Source: Isoetes taiwanensis (lineage: Eukaryota > Streptophyta > Lycopodiopsida > Isoetales > Isoetaceae). From it: a stretch of DNA of 64,000 nt. The DNA is taken from assembly GCA_021234155.1 (NCBI GenBank), contig JAJEKV010000115.1, positions 318,580 to 382,579 of the forward strand, given 5' to 3'. The first letter of the stretch is position 1, and each line of letters opens with the position of its first letter. This document shows, one piece after another, positions 1 through 14,470 of this stretch. The notes under the pieces were generated by a model, which worked only from the letters and a program-made list of their open reading frames with translations, searched no databases and had not been told where the DNA came from. The position numbers were made by a program, and so were the translations under genes.

Positions 1-3000
1 GACGCCACAGCAGTACTATGGAAGTTGCTGGCCGCCCGCTAATTCCAACGTTTTACATTGATAGCTTCGAGACGGATGTAAAGCACAATGGGGAGCCGGG
101 GTAAATTATCCGATGCGACCGGAAAGTTTCGCCATTGATGATGTAAAGCCATAGTTCAATGCCAAGATGCCAGATTTGATGTTCGGCAATTTCGTAAGTA
201 ACAATGACAAAGAATCAATAAATCAGTTTTCGCGATCCTGTCCTTTCGCAACAACTTGTCCCGAAGTTCTATTATGTGATGAAGTGAGATGAAAGCGGAG
301 TTTGTTCGAATGATCAATACCAACATGCTATGGGGATGAGTGTGTGGAAGGAGAGCCAGCAAATGGAAGTTACCAGCAAAACGCAGTTGCTTCTGGAGAT
401 CCGTGGATCGGAAGTAGTGAGAAAGCAATACCCGCTTAGGTTTTGTTGAGTCGCAAGCCGCAGGTGTAGTGGAGGTTTGGGCCCGTTAGCGAAGTGTCGT
501 CGGGAGGCTGGAAAAGCTTTCGAAGTGAAGATACCGTATCGACGATTTCGTTAAAGTGAATGGAAATTCGCCTTTCATGTTATTCTCGCAGCGCATTCAT
601 CGTTTCCATATGTGATGGATGATGAAGTTATCGCCGCACCTTTGCTGTCGTAGTTACATCTGAAGTCCTGGCCGTCGAAGAGGTAAGCGGCACCAGCACC
701 GAAGGGGATGCTTTAGAGGTATTCTGATATCAGTCAATGATAGTATTCCGGATTCAGCGATGGTAATGAAGCGTTTACCTTTTAAAGCCTGCAAGATGTA
801 TACCATCGTTTTATTAACTGCTCTTTGAGTATCCGTTCGCATCGAAGCGTTAATTGAAGAAACGATGCGCCGTTTATGCGACTTGTTCCATTGTTCTGTA
901 ATTGATGTCGGGTATCATGTCGGATCCTGGAGAAAGATGCGTCGCGCAGCGGATGGAGGATGATACCATGCCTCCGAAGTACGTTGATATGCCTGCTGTC
1001 ACCGTATGCTCCATAACGCTATCGATCATGGTTATACCGTATTTATGTCCTGACGTCACGTATTTCGTGAAAGTTCTTCCGTGCGCGGTATCGATTCCGC
1101 CTTGTAAGTTTCTTCCTCCCAGCGGCGTTTTTTCATCCCTATAGGTTCTACCGTAATGCCATATTGTCGGTTTTGCGTTGCTTTCCGGTTTTAAATCGCT
1201 CGTACGCCCATAAATTCACCGCATCGCGGCACAAAATTCCTTCCTCTTCCTTCCTTCCTCTCATAACAAATCCGTAGTCATTTTGATTAAAATCGGTTTG
1301 GGATGCGTCGGATTTTTGCTTGATGGCGTGCTATTAGCAACGGCGTTTCGAAATCTTAAAACTTCGGCCTTCATAACAAGGTACAAAAGAATGCATCTTG
1401 GCGACCTGGACGAAGTCCTTAAAATGACCGTTGATCGCATCTGTTCTTTACTATCGATCTCCTGCCCGTTAATAACGGATGAAACGCCGCTGTTTCGTAC
1501 GATCTGGGAAACCCCGCAAATCATTGTGACCGGTATCGTACTGGAACGAGACCGGTGAGATCTGTTTTGCGGTACGAGCGCTCCAATTCATGTTTATTTT
1601 GTAATAAAGTTCGTCATGTTGCTCTATTGCCGTACCAATCGTTATTGTTCGCATCAGGTAATTTAAAACGGTTCCTTCCCAACAATAACGCTCACCAAAT
1701 AATCAATTAGCCATCAATATCTTTCCTTCCCATCGCAAAACCTGTTAGTTCCGGTCGCAGTTGAACCATAATTTACGCTTTAGTTTCGTTTGAAGCCCTT
1801 TCTTTTCCGGTTAAAGTCCGTTTAACCTGGTCGCGGTTTGAAGCCGTTACGTCTTTAAACGAAATCTTTGCGACTCGTTCCTATGCCCCATAAACCATAA
1901 AGTTCATAACGGAACGAAAGTTTAGCGTTCAATATCCTTTGTGACGAAATGCGCTCAAATACCGTCCTCTCCACGAAATTCCGCCTGCGCTTTGCGTGCC
2001 GCGAATCTTTAACTATTCCGTCTTATTCCACTTTGCATTATTTCGTCAAAACCTGAAAGTCGCCGTTAACAAAACCGTCCAGTGTACCGCGTCCCAACTG
2101 GCGCAAAACAGCCGAAGGTTTAAAGTTCCGTTAGACCGAAAACGAAATTCATGAGTCGTTAAATAATAAATATTCGACGACGAAAATAACGCCATATCAC
2201 TTTTTGCTTTCGCGCAAAAACAGTTCTTTAAAATTTCGCGCCCAGGTCAACTCCGATAAAGTCGGGTTTCATCCCGGCAACGTTCAGCCAAGTTTCCCCA
2301 GCAAAACGTCCAACCAAACATCTGATTAATATCGATCTCGACCGCTCGACTTATTTCGTTTTGAGAAGATTAACATGGTTAATATGGCATTAACTAAGTC
2401 ATCGACTAAAATTAAAGGAACGACGGACTAATCTTTATCGTTTGATAATGATGCGTGACATTTGAACGATCTTTATTTTATGATTTCAATGGTCGCGTTA
2501 ATGAAAAACATTAGTCGCTTGTTTATAAGTTCTGTATTCAAAACGATTTAAAACTTTAATTTGTCCCAGAAGTTGTCAATTCGGCGTCATTGTCCGGGTA
2601 AACAAAGTTTTGCATTTTCCTAAAGTTAGTTGTGGTCTTTGTGACAAAGTTAAAATCGGTTTTGTGGCGTTTATAAAAGGTGCCTTCTGAAGCGAGAACA
2701 TTAATGATTGTTTATATATGAGGTCACATAATTATAGTGATAAAACCGCATGCATAACATCCACGAACAACCTCCACATGAGTTATTATTTATTTATCTG
2801 CATATGTTTGTATAAATGCTCATACAAATGTTCTATATGTGCATGTTAAAATGGTCACCTACGATGAGCATCCACATGGTCTAAAGCGAATCGCAACAGT
2901 AAAGTGGTTTCTGGCGCCTGAATTTGCATTTGCATTCCTTCATGCCAATTGCTGTTCTAAGCCCGCTTTAAAAGTCGATATTTTTCTCAATTTTGATCGC

Positions 3001-3700
3001 CGCATCGGTTAACAAAGATGCCCTCAATAAATAGTGTAATAAACTTGGGATCAATGCTCTGAAAGATGAGTTTCAATTAGTCCCGTGGATTACCGCCATA
3101 ATATTTTGTTTTCAATACCAACTTTACTGTATGTTAACATTTATGATTGTTTCGCTATGTTTAGGAAAAGTAAACTTTAGTAGTGGACAAAATATTCAAT
3201 ACAAACTATAGATAATACATGTCACATACCTTATCACATAACTTACCTACGTTTATTTAACCGAACTCATTGATTACAAACCATTAGATTAGCAAATTTA
3301 AACAATGAATACGCGATAACATATTGGCCGTGAGTCTAAATATAATGTGATCAATCGGCGAAGAACCAACTACTGAATATTTATAAAATCTGGAATATAA
3401 TAAGAAGCGCGAAATCGGAATCAAGGCTAAAATCCGTATAAGAATCGAATCCAAGGTGAATTAAATGGTCGGAATTGAACCTCGAATGAATCCAAACCAT
3501 CAGGTAATAAACAAATTTATAAGTGAACTAAGAATCGGGCGGAATTAACCTCGGCTAAAGCCAACCACTTTGTAATAAATAAAATTCGATCTAAAGATCT
3601 CCACTCCGAGACTTCCATTCCACGCGGATCTTTGCCCCTCAGAAGACACCCTAATCGCCAGTCACTTTAAACATGTCCACTTCACTTTACACCTGCATGC
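1..3700. other. No recognisable gene; CpG-rich stretch
   Basis: No open frame here resembles a protein I know, and the longest are under 100 codons. CG dinucleotides are visibly frequent from about 900 to 2,350 compared with the rest of the window, where they are sparse as in most methylated plant DNA. From about 2,400 the sequence becomes AT-rich. Some minus-strand frames (for example 1,261-1,524) are open but unrecognised. It may be a diverged transposable element. Confidence 0.4.
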
Positions 3701-6700
3701 CATTCGCATTGATCTCCTCGGCCATATAATTTATCTCCGCTTCAAATTTAATAGGATAATGTTCTTCATCTACAATGGACTGTGATATGTATCAACAAAA
3801 TAGTCAAAATAGCATCGCAATCTACTTCTCGTCCTCGTGTTGTAATCCACGCGGCTAATTTATCCAATCCATTAAAACCTGTGAACTCTACTGCAAACAA
3901 AAACCGAACTCCACCCCCAACCATTGAAAACTTCGCAGAGTTAATCTTTGTGAACCTTATGCTCAGCATAGTAACTCCCCATAGATTATTCTTAATCCAA
4001 GGGATCTTCTCGTTAAAGTACATTATGTAATAAAACAATGCTCTTATTCAAAATTCTATATCATGCAACATGTTCAAAGTATGCAAGCACTAAAGTATGC
4101 ATGCAAACACACTTCCGTAATGTTGTTTCTATATAAGGAGATGACCATATAAATCCGCCATTCATCAAATAATGGAACACATATGAGGAATAAATAGAAT
4201 GCTTAGTCCATGACAAAAGCGACATAAATTATCGACATTCTAAGAAGTGTGGCATAGCAAATTTCCAAGTAATGCAAAGATGAGGTTAAGGCTCTTCGCG
4301 ACATCTTCTAACACCGCAGTTTGCAAGGTAGGACCATGATGAAAGAGGAGAAACTCGAATCGTCACGTATCAGCAAGCATCGAAACATGTCACTTAATCA
4401 CAGGAAAATGACTGGATTGAGCTTAGAATAAAACAATGGCTTGTAAGAGAGTCTTGAAAGATAATAGATGGGCACGGCATTACGAAGAGGATAGGTTAGC
4501 GGCCAAACCCCAGAACACTACCATTTAGGGATTGTCGATTTGTGTCGAAGCCTCGAAAAAGTGACACAAATTTATTCAATTAAGGCCAAAACCGCTGGCC
4601 AATACGTAAGCAGTCAACTACAATATCACTTTTGTGAAAGATTGCGTTAGATCTTGGGCATTTTGAAGTTAGCATTTGTAAATATTGATTGCATCATGTA
4701 TTATGTAAAATTTGTGACATAATTGAAAGTTAGGATTTATCAAGATTTTTACGCCATTGAAACGCCGTTGGTCTCTAAAGTTTTGGGTCAACTTGCTACA
4801 CATTTTGTCACATTTTGTAATAACTTTGTCACCTTTTATAAAAGGTTTGTGCCCCCAAAGATAGTGCTTCAACATATTGACAGCTTACATCGATGCTTTG
4901 TCAATATTCCGCACTTTAATTCACGGATTAAGGCCAAATAGCACTCGCGTAATCTACGGATTGTGTCAAAAATGTATATTGACTTTAAATCATTAAATGT
5001 ACCGTGTGCCAACTCGAAATAGGTAAGTTTTCACTCTTTAACGATTTCTTTTCCGACGTAATCCTTTTACACAAAACTCGCGCCACCGTACACATCCTAG
5101 ATCTACCATGTTATGAAAGTGCTAAAGAACTCCAAATTAGAAGTTGTTGCTCCAAGCTGCTGTGGATATTTGTTTTGAATTCGCTTGATATCAACATGTG
5201 TTTAGTATCCACTGATGAATGTTTTTCCTCAACAAATTATATAGGCGCTTTAAAGAATTACTTCGTCACCAAAGACCGGAAGAATCTATGGGTTGGGGCA
5301 TGTTAGTGTACCCACTTTTGAACTCTGCATTCTGTAATATCCACCGCTGCATCACATACCGCGCTATATTGCTTCATGCTCATGATAATGGATGATATGA
5401 AAGTGCTCTAAGACATCATTCTTCATTTCCCAACCATGTAAAGTAAAAATATTGACTATTAGCTTGATTTAGTACTTTTTAATATCAATTAGGTACCCGG
5501 CGCGATGTGTTCACCTCGTTTGAGATTGATATCTCGATTACATCGCTTTTGACATCATCACCATGATGGATCCCCCGCTAGCTCCGCGCACTATCATCCC
5601 CATTGCCCAAGGGCGATCCTCGATTCGCCATCGTGGACACAATCAGAGGTTTGCTCAGAGAAGACCTGCATTTGATGGCCAGCTGAAAGGTGGCAAATAA
5701 TCTATGATGATTTTGACTTTAAGGAACGATAATCGACCGGTTCGAGTGGCTAATAATCACCCACTCCACCACCCCACCTCCTCTCCCAAACACTAGGCAC
5801 ACAAGATCTATGGCATTCTAAGAGTAAAAGGACTGATTTTGCATGTATCTCGCTACTTAAGGCTTTTTGATAGCTATTTTCGCGGGAGGAGAGAAGCCGA
5901 CAACAAAGGAAGAGCTCTAATGACGATCACCATACTCTACCTATAAAACAAACGACTAAGAGTCAATTTACGCATTCATTGTATGGAGCAGGAGTTAGGA
6001 TTCCCAAAACCGCCGCAATCTCCGCCTACGCTACCGGTGGTCTACATAAAATATGTATGTGCATTGAAAATAAAACTATGTAATTTTATGTAAGATTGTG
6101 TATCACATTGCACCCGGCGTAATCTAAGTTCGACAATTTAAAGCTCACTACCAAACAAAACAAGAATCTAGTAGGAGCACTCGTGAAGCTTTATGTGTTT
6201 ACAATGATATTTTCAACTGTTGATACTCCTCAGATTTATGCATGTATATAAATAATATCCCATTTTGTTTAACCTCAAACTCTAAAATACACAAAATGTT
6301 ATAAATTAGTACATAAATTTGTTCCCGCCTCTTTGGCTTTTGAAGTTGTCTCCTACTTCTCGCACTGGTGACTACAAATCACGAGAATTCGCAGCGCTAT
6401 GAATCAAGGTCCCAGTATCCCTTCGACCGCAGGTCCGCTGGTCAAAAGCCATGACATGACGAAATACAATAATGGATGCATTACCTCTTAGGGTAACAAT
6501 TTTTGTCCCCGCTTCACAAACAGACATCGCTTTTTGCACTGGCCCGCTTAAGATCAAATAGATCCTTCTTTTGCTCATGAATCGATATATTTTGCCCTCT
6601 CCCAAAAAAATCCCTTTGTTTCTATATAGGGTTATGGGTCGTCTAGACGCAGCAACAGGAGCTTGCACCTTTCATCACACCTTTTTTCATACATTACCAA

Positions 6701-7700
6701 AGTTAGCTCATGGCTCTTTGTTGCTTTCTTTTAGTTTTGGCACCGCTGGTGGATTGCATGACCTAGGATCGAGAGCTTCTAACACGACATTCTTAGAAGG
6801 AATTTTTGTTTTTATTTGGTCAGTGTTTATTCTTTTATCTACTCTTACCCCGAGTCCAACTCCTAGCCCGCCATGGTGTCGATTTCACGCCAGGTGCGAG
6901 AGCATGTTCTAAGAAAACTCGCTTAACCATGAACTCACCGCTTCACAAATTTTAGAATTTAACTCGACAAACAGCTGCACGATCTTCTCTCCCTTGCTTT
7001 CTCATTAAAGCTGTAATTTCGCTTTTCTAGCTTCGATCTGGAAGTCGACGCCCGCCTCTTTGTCCCATGTTTAGGGTTTATTATGGCTTGAGAATTTGAG
7101 ACCCAAGATAAAGCATTAACGTGATATACCATGTAAATGAACTGAGAGTGAAATAATCATTGATTGAGTAAAACGGTGGAGAATTTGCTTGCTACTTCTA
7201 GATAGCTTTAGAGAGGCTTCGCTACCCTTGCGCATTGTGGTCGCTTAATTTCATCCTCTCCGAAGTTGTTGGGGATCTTCTGAATTAGTTGAGGGGAATA
7301 ATCATTTCTTTCCCCTTCCTCAAAGTGCTGTGGACTTAAATGAGTTGAGTCCGAGATCATCTTTAATCAACAAAATTCCGACACAATTTTAATTAACCTC
7401 ACATGTCATGAGAGACAAGACCCGTGACGCTCTTAACTTGACACGAAATCGAAAATCAATCTTTTGTGTTATGTTATGCCATGGTCAATTTTGCAATGCA
7501 GAAATGTGACAAGTATATCCCGAAAACCAAACTTCTCGTGGTTATGCATGGATGACATGCGGCAATATATTAATGCAGAAATATTTTCACTCTCGAAATG
7601 CATTCCAAAGTTTTATTTTGTTAATCATCATTTCATGAAACAGGATGTATGATGATCTACCACCCACTACCTCAAGCGCCAGTGGAAGAAGTTTAAAGAA
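3701..7700. other. AT-rich intergenic DNA, nothing identified
   Basis: I see no gene, repeat array or element boundary. Open frames such as 6,571-6,912 (113 codons) are low-complexity and lack recognisable motifs. A short stretch near 5,930-6,050 is slightly GC-richer but uninformative. Confidence 0.4.
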
Positions 7701-10700
7701 TGAGTGGAAATGGAAGAGTTATTAGCAATCGTGTATATAACGCTCCTAATGTTGATCAAATGATCAAGAAGCTTGAGCAGGATGCATATACAATGTTTAG
7801 AGCTTGAGCACGTCAAGCAATTTCATGGGTAAAGTCTTGCTATGGCTTAACTTTAGGCTGTACCTAGAAACTTCATCAGCGATAAAATTCTGGCTTTCGT
7901 GCCTCAATAATTCTTGGAATATTTATTTACATGCCAATATTTCTCTATCTTCATGCACATGGCATATACAGATTAAGCATTAGAGTATTTACCCAGTTTT
8001 GTTCATTTCCTATTTTTGTCTCTAAGGTTATATGTCCGCTATGCTTGCAGGCAAAAGAACATTTAATTACTGATTTGAGGAAAGGAGCTTGAGGATCTCG
8101 TGATGAACAAATTACGTGGAATGCTTTGGGGAAGGTTTACATCTGGATGAAAATCAGCCAGACATTGCAGAAGAACATGCTTTTCCTTTTTTCTCTCTTT
8201 CTTCCGCTCATAAATTGAGAGAAATGGAGAAAATGGGTTTAATGCATCCTGGATTAGCGTAAAAGCAATGCACTACCGCGCATCTCTACACCAAGTTCCT
8301 TGGCCAGATTCTCAAGGTATTGAAACAAAACGATCATTCTACCTCGCCACCACCGTTGAAACTAGCTAATTTGTGCCATCTGCAGCCTCCCCCTGCGACG
8401 AGGCACCACCGCCCAAGGAAGAAGCACAAAGGTTAGTATCCGAAGCATTCTTCTAGCATGTTATTGCTTGGGGTTTAAGAATATTTTCGTTCGGTCGGCC
8501 ATCACAAGAGCGGCTTCAAGGATGCCCAAGGCACTGCCTCGGTAGGAAGGTGGAGGTAGAGGTGTTATGGTTCTACCGGGGTTCCCTTCGTGGAACAACA
8601 TAGACCGATTGGTAAGAGGGTGAAAACACCTGCGGTTTCCACAATACCTTCGTACGAGACGGTCATAACAGATTACCATGCTGAAAATGTGTTGAATGTT
8701 TTGTGAAGTGCGGTAAGGGCACCGGGATTAAAAGATACCGAAATGTAAGCTCAAATATGTACAATTGCACATGGGTAGAAGGATTATCCATTTCCATACC
8801 CGGGCCAATTGAGGCATGTGAGTCAAGTAAGATGCCCGCTTGAGGATCTGGAGGGCCATATAGAACTATAGAAGTTTTCACCACGCCTCTTCTTTTCTCA
8901 ACGTAATACGGGAATCGGTGGCCGAAAGCTTAAAAGGATGGTATCTTTAAAACATCCGCACTTATCTTAAGAACAACTTAGAGAATCTAGCTCATACATC
9001 TTAGAGGCAAGGAAGATTATAAGAAGAAAAGCATTAACTGTGAGGGTAATCATAAATATTTTGGGTGGTTTTATAAAGATCTTGTGCGGCTAGTATTTTA
9101 GTTAGAAATTTGAATATAGTTTTGTGTTCCATTCAACAAAGAAGATGCATGCTCCCTTCATTCCTTGTCAAGCTTCTGAATTTTTCAAAGCTATTACAAG
9201 CCAAAGAATGTATCCATGGAATGATTGTAGGACCTAAAGAAATGGACTTGATAGTTACATTATGGGCGCATGGCTCTGCGTACACCTCTAGTTTTATATA
9301 TGTCTTTTGGAATATGTAGCATTATAACAAAATTTCTCTTTTTGTATTTTAACAGCTTTCGCTATTTTCATATGATTTGATGGGCGACAGCGAAAAGGCA
9401 TACCAATTAGTATATCTAGAGTCTAATAATCGCATTCTCACATTCAATGCCATATTATCTATGATTTTGCAATGGTTTAGCTTTGAATATTTCTCCATGA
9501 AAACCAATTGTTTTTAGTCCATCGAGCTCTCTTTATTTTAGGGTTTGTGGAAAGAGGGCAGCTTTAGGTTCTACATACCCATTTTTTCTCCTCAATTCCG
9601 ATCTTGGTTTTCCGCTTGTTCTATCCTCGCTGGTGGACCGAAGTCTTTGAGGCGTACCGACACTTTCTAGTGCCAGCCGACCATCCTTGTGTGCAGATGC
9701 GGTGTTTTATAATTTATTCAGCCGCCATCAAACTTGCCAATAAAAACTACTAAACTTGCCTTGGATGCTGCTACCGGATTTGAAAGGGTTCGTATCAGAG
9801 TCAGCTGATATCCCGAACAAGAAAAAGGTAATACCAGCTTCGATTTCTCTTTTCGACATTATTTCTGCTTTTTCTCGTGAATATGCAGAATTTTACCTAC
9901 CGGAAATCAACGCTTTTTAACCCATTTAGTGAATACTGGGTGGAGCAGAGCTTCTCGCCGGATTTGAGGAAGAAGAGGAGACGGATTTGTGTTTTCAAAT
10001 TCCATCCGCTGTCTTTGCTACATCTCTATTTTCATAGCAATTTTGTTATTTATAGCATGATGTTGGCGAGTTGCCATTTCCAAAATTATGCTTTGTAAGT
10101 ATGTAACTCAGCTATTTGTAGAAACCGCAGCCTTCAAGAACCGTATGATGAGGTGTTATCGCCATGCTTGCATTGCAATCGTGATCATAATCGTCCGCAT
10201 GACTATGGTGGTTGAAATGTTTATTGGCTGCAACAAAGCGGGCGTGTCTGAATTCTTATATCAATTTTGTTTGGGCAATAATTATGGACAACATATTTTA
10301 ATTCATTTGGAAGACGTGTTCGATTTCTATTTGGCAGATATCAGCGGACAAAGGCTTTTATAGCACAGTTTGATATTTTAAACCATATCGCGATAATAGC
10401 AATGCAGTAAAACCTAGCGTGAATAAGCTTCGCCAAGAGGTTCCATCGTATGCCACAAGGCCCACTTCACTAATGCACAAGGTTTTCAAGGAGCCAAATT
10501 TCGCAATGGCATTTGGGGCCTCTAATTTTGTGCACTTGGCATTGCTTTTACATATGTTATTGTATCCGCTTTTCCTGTTGCATGGTTGTTCATGTTAATC
10601 GCATTTGCAGACCAAGGCGAGCGTACTGATGGGGCGTATGTCTTCGGCCGACATCAAGTTCGAGGATGGCATGCAACAATGTGCTCTGCTCGCCGAAAGG

Positions 10701-10968
10701 AGGGCTTCTCTTCAAGGTTTGATCTCAAAAGCGGTGTTGCCTATACGGGGTTCAAATCCCCTTATTTCATTCACGTTGACCTAAGTATATTGACTTCTTC
10801 CTATACTCATTAAATCTTAGTTTGATGGAAAATGTAGGTTTGACCCTCATCGCTGATTTAGTGGACGGCTTGGAATGCCCCTGTGAGGGAATATGCAAGA
10901 GAATATGGTGAAATCAACATGCCAATAAGGGAAAACAATAATAGATAGGAATCTAAGGCAATGCTTAT

Positions 10969-11089
10969 GTGAAATACAACTCTATTGGCTACGGTTTCTA
11001 CATTTGGTCAGAGAGCATGATTACACGCGCAGGTGAAATACAACTCTACTCTGCTGCCAAGGCTCTACATTTGGTCAGATATATGATTG
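10969..11089. repeat. Tandem pair of ~57-bp repeats
   Basis: The units 10,969-11,023 and 11,033-11,089 both begin GTGAAATACAACTCTA and end with CTACATTTGGTCAGA followed by a short ATGATT stretch. They are about 80% alike by eye. No function is evident. Confidence 0.7.
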
Positions 11090-11426
11090 CCATAGTAAAT
11101 TATAAAATGATTAGTTAGTTCATTCTTACCGTTAGTTTCCAACAAGGGTGGCTTCAACGCAGAGCAGTAGCTATAACGGTAGCTATTCATACGCGAAAAC
11201 TACTAGGATAAGGATGGGTTTAAATCCCTAAGATAAGGCGTAACATCGGGTTGAAGAGCAATTAAATTACATTATCCCATTATTATACTTTATTCGTGCT
11301 TTAATATTTCCTTTTATTTTTGTTATAATGTTAAATATTAGATTTCAAGCATATCTCAAGGCATGTTTTGCATGTTTTTACATGTTTTTACTGTGATAGC
11401 CGTCCGGCGGCTCCAAAATTTTTGGT

Positions 11427-11906
11427 ATAACAAATCCAATACATAACTCACCATTAACATTAATGAACACAACCATTGGGTTTAATATATTTAAATTAAA
11501 ATCCCCCTAAACCCCTTTGGTTTGGGTGCTTATTCACACTAAAGACGGTGAGGGGTGAGCCTCAGGATTATATTTTCCACTTCCAGAGCCCTTGTGATTA
11601 TATTTTCCATCGCATAAAACCAACACCATATAGCATTTTTGCTTAAAATCTATAGTATTTTGCATATGTTGTTATATCGGCATACCAATTTTGTGTACTC
11701 TTGCATACCCCACAAACGCAGGGAATCCTACGCATGCGATTAAGGAATAAGGGTGAATATGCCTATCCAATGCCTTCCGTCTCTCGAGTCACCCCTCAGG
11801 AATAAGCACCCAAACCAGTAAAGTTTATGTATTCGGCCTTAAATATATTAAACCCAATGGTTGTGTTCATTAATGTTAATTGGTGCAGGCTATGTATTGG
11901 TTGTTA
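11427..11906. mobile_element. Foldback/MITE-like element with ~110-bp inverted arms
   Basis: The left arm (about 11,427-11,561) and right arm (about 11,786-11,906) are inverted copies. A stretch of about 40 bp, including ATTAATGAACACAACCATTG, is identical between arms, and the outer parts differ by small indels. The spacer of about 225 bp has no open frame. No clear target-site duplication is seen. The length and structure fit a non-autonomous MITE or foldback element; the superfamily cannot be told. Confidence 0.7.
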
Positions 11907-14310
11907 AACGTGAGATAAACGATAGGGGAGTGTCTCTGCTATAGTGCATTCTGACTGCTCATGACAGCTTTTCTAGGATATAAAGAGCTTCTTGAATTTC
12001 CAACCCAATGCTAGGATTTTAATCGAAATCTTCATTACATGTTTTTACAAAGAATTTATTCGGCTCTTTTGCGCACGTGCGTATCGCGTCCGTACATAGT
12101 ATTTTTAATCGATTTATAGTGAGTTTTAAATCGATTTTAGATTCATCTGGCGCCGTACCGAGAAGAACATTTTAGTCCCATGCAATGTCAAGTTGTTAAT
12201 GTATCGCCCGGTGGCATAGAACCGGAATTTGTCTTCTGTGATGTGAGATTGCCGTTAGATGTTTTATTAATATTGTGCATATGCTTATATATAGTATTTG
12301 ATTTGACCTTTTATAGATGGGCTTCATTGCTTGTATCTTGGCTCTAATATCGCACTGGTGAAAAACAACAAAGAAAAACAACTACGGCCTTTCACTACTG
12401 TGCGGCTGTACGCTTGCAAGTCTTACTTATGTCCTTGCAATAATAATACGGACGTAAGTCATCATAAAATCCTTCCTACCGAAAGTGTAATGTTTTGCAA
12501 CCGAAGATATTTGATGCATGCCATATTTTTGTCCACAATTTTATATTGCAAGCATGATTTAACGAATATTGCATTTGTTCTTGTAAGAGGCTAGTTGAAA
12601 CAACACCCATTACTTTGTAATAAGAAAAGACTCCATCATTGCTAATTTTGCATTTTTGTCTTCGCTTTGATTTTCCTTGACGTGGAAGCTACAGGATGAA
12701 GCAACAGTACTTACGAGATACTATGAACATGGCTGGTTACATCGCTAAAAGTTTAGATTTTTTCCAAAAAAAAACTTGTGTTGTGGTCTGCTCGTCCATC
12801 CTTATGAACAAATTCTATCCTTATGATGACATACCTTTTTCCCTAATATTCGCTATGAATGTAAAGGCTAAACCACTATAGGTAGAGCTATGGTATGTAG
12901 CTTTAAAACCGCCAAATGGCTCTCTAGCAGCCTTTACATAGAAGAATATTATTAGAGTTATAATTAATCTGTAGTTGAGCTAGTTTGTAGGCACTCTAAT
13001 TCCATGCTTAGCAGTCACAATAAATCGTAACCGGCCGATGGCCATATTAGAAATCGGTAATGAGCTTAAGTGATATTGAAAACAAGGACCACCTGGGTGA
13101 GAGCACCCCTTTGTCTTTTGCCACATTCATCATCCAAGAATTATGAGCCTCATTGTTATGTTATGCTTCCACGCTTCTCGTGACATCAAACCGCTTAAAC
13201 TTATGGAATACTCTGGAAAGCAACCGACTTTGCCGCTTGATGTTTTACATTTTGGAAGTCATGACAGCATGGAATTATCATGGGGTTAGATTCAAACCTT
13301 CCCATGATGAAAGAAGCCAGCTGGTAATGCTTCAGCGGATACATTTGATATGTCTTATGAGGTTGTTCTCTATGTGATCCTCTTGTGAGATTTTAGCGAG
13401 TTTTGCTGATGACTGCAGATCAAAGTTGTTTCAGCTCATTGTACCCCTTTAAAGACGATCGCTGCAGGTATTCGTGTCGAATTGCAGGAGAAGGAGGTGC
13501 GTTTCCACCTACAGGGTAACCACCATTATCTGAATTTAATGCCTTCATATTGTTTTAGCATATGCTTACCGTTACGGTTCTGTTTAACTTTTATTATTTG
13601 ATGTAGGAATGGTGGCATCCCTTACTAAGCAATTCCTCGCCATTGGTGTTCCAAAGGCAAGGGTCATCATTAGATGGTTATGATTCATTGCTATAAATAG
13701 TCCGTGCATGCTTTACTGTGTATCCGGGCCCTTCAATATTAAATATATTTATTCTCGCAAAAATTAAATATAGATGGTATGCTTAGCTACCGTTAGCTAC
13801 CTGAATTCAAAATGCAACAATGCGTGCTTATTTGTTGTTCCCACCTGGATCAAGTAAATTTCAAAAATGGCAGCTCTTTATTTTCCTTTTTTCCGCATTT
13901 GTTTGCTTGCGCGATTACATGGCGATCACTAAGTGCAATTATGGAAGGATTACTAAAATAAATGCTGTCTTATGATTGCTCAAAGGCTGAAAAGGCTCCT
14001 TGCAGATGGAATTTTGAACTGCTATCGCATCATGTCAATAAAATGCATGACAGTGGGATTATGAAGTGTCAGCATCATATTTAAAAGTGACTTCCGGTCA
14101 ATGTCAATCTTTCGCTTACCAACATGCATTTTGGTATGCTAAATGGACTTGTTTGCCCGATTCCTCAAAAGCTTTCTTAAATAACATGATCTATTAATGA
14201 AGAGAGAAAATGACAAAAATCGGCTAGATTGCCAAGAATAAAGTACCTACTGGGCACAAATTTGGATAATGGTATCATATATGTGCTCATAAATCACATG
14301 TAGATACACG

Positions 14311-14470
14311 CCAAAAGACCTAAATATTGACAAATTTTGTTACTCAAATGTTAAAAGAAAACTAGTTTGTCAACTATAATTTGAAACGTATTACGATGCC
14401 ACAAAAGATCTCAATATTGACAAAATTTTCTGCTAACTATTACGCATGAAACTAGTTTGTCATAGCTATA
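14311..14470. repeat. Tandem pair of ~75-bp repeats
   Basis: Two adjacent units (about 14,311-14,380 and 14,398-14,470) share the blocks AATATTGACAAA and AACTAGTTTGTCA in the same order and spacing. They are diverged between blocks. No gene is associated. Confidence 0.55.

Larger units (their letters stand above)
7715..13690 (+). other. Scattered exon-like coding scraps (possible decayed multi-exon gene)
   Basis: Several short stretches read as ordinary protein and sit next to splice-like sites. They are 7,750-7,830 (APNVDQMIKKLEQDAYTMFR, then a stop), 8,048-8,195 (two frames, including GMLWGEGLHLDENQPDIAEE), 10,608-10,730 (MSSADIKFEDGMQQCALLAE, after a TTTGCAG acceptor), 13,426-13,498 (IKVVSAHCTPLKTIAAGIRV, between CTGCAG and a GTGCGT donor) and 13,610-13,665 (EWWHPLLSNSSPLVFQRQ). 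The last two join in phase. The earlier pieces carry stops or frame changes. I do not recognise the protein, and it is an inference that all the pieces belong to one gene. The DNA between is AT-rich with no other signal. Confidence 0.25.

Noticed and set aside
10740-10765. tRNA T-arm-like sequence (GGGG-TTCAAAT-CCCC)
   Set aside because: The upstream 60 bases do not fold into D and anticodon arms, and no matching acceptor strand exists.
11195-11225. Second T-arm-like sequence (GGGTTTAAATCCC)
   Set aside because: A palindromic AT-rich core with no cloverleaf around it.
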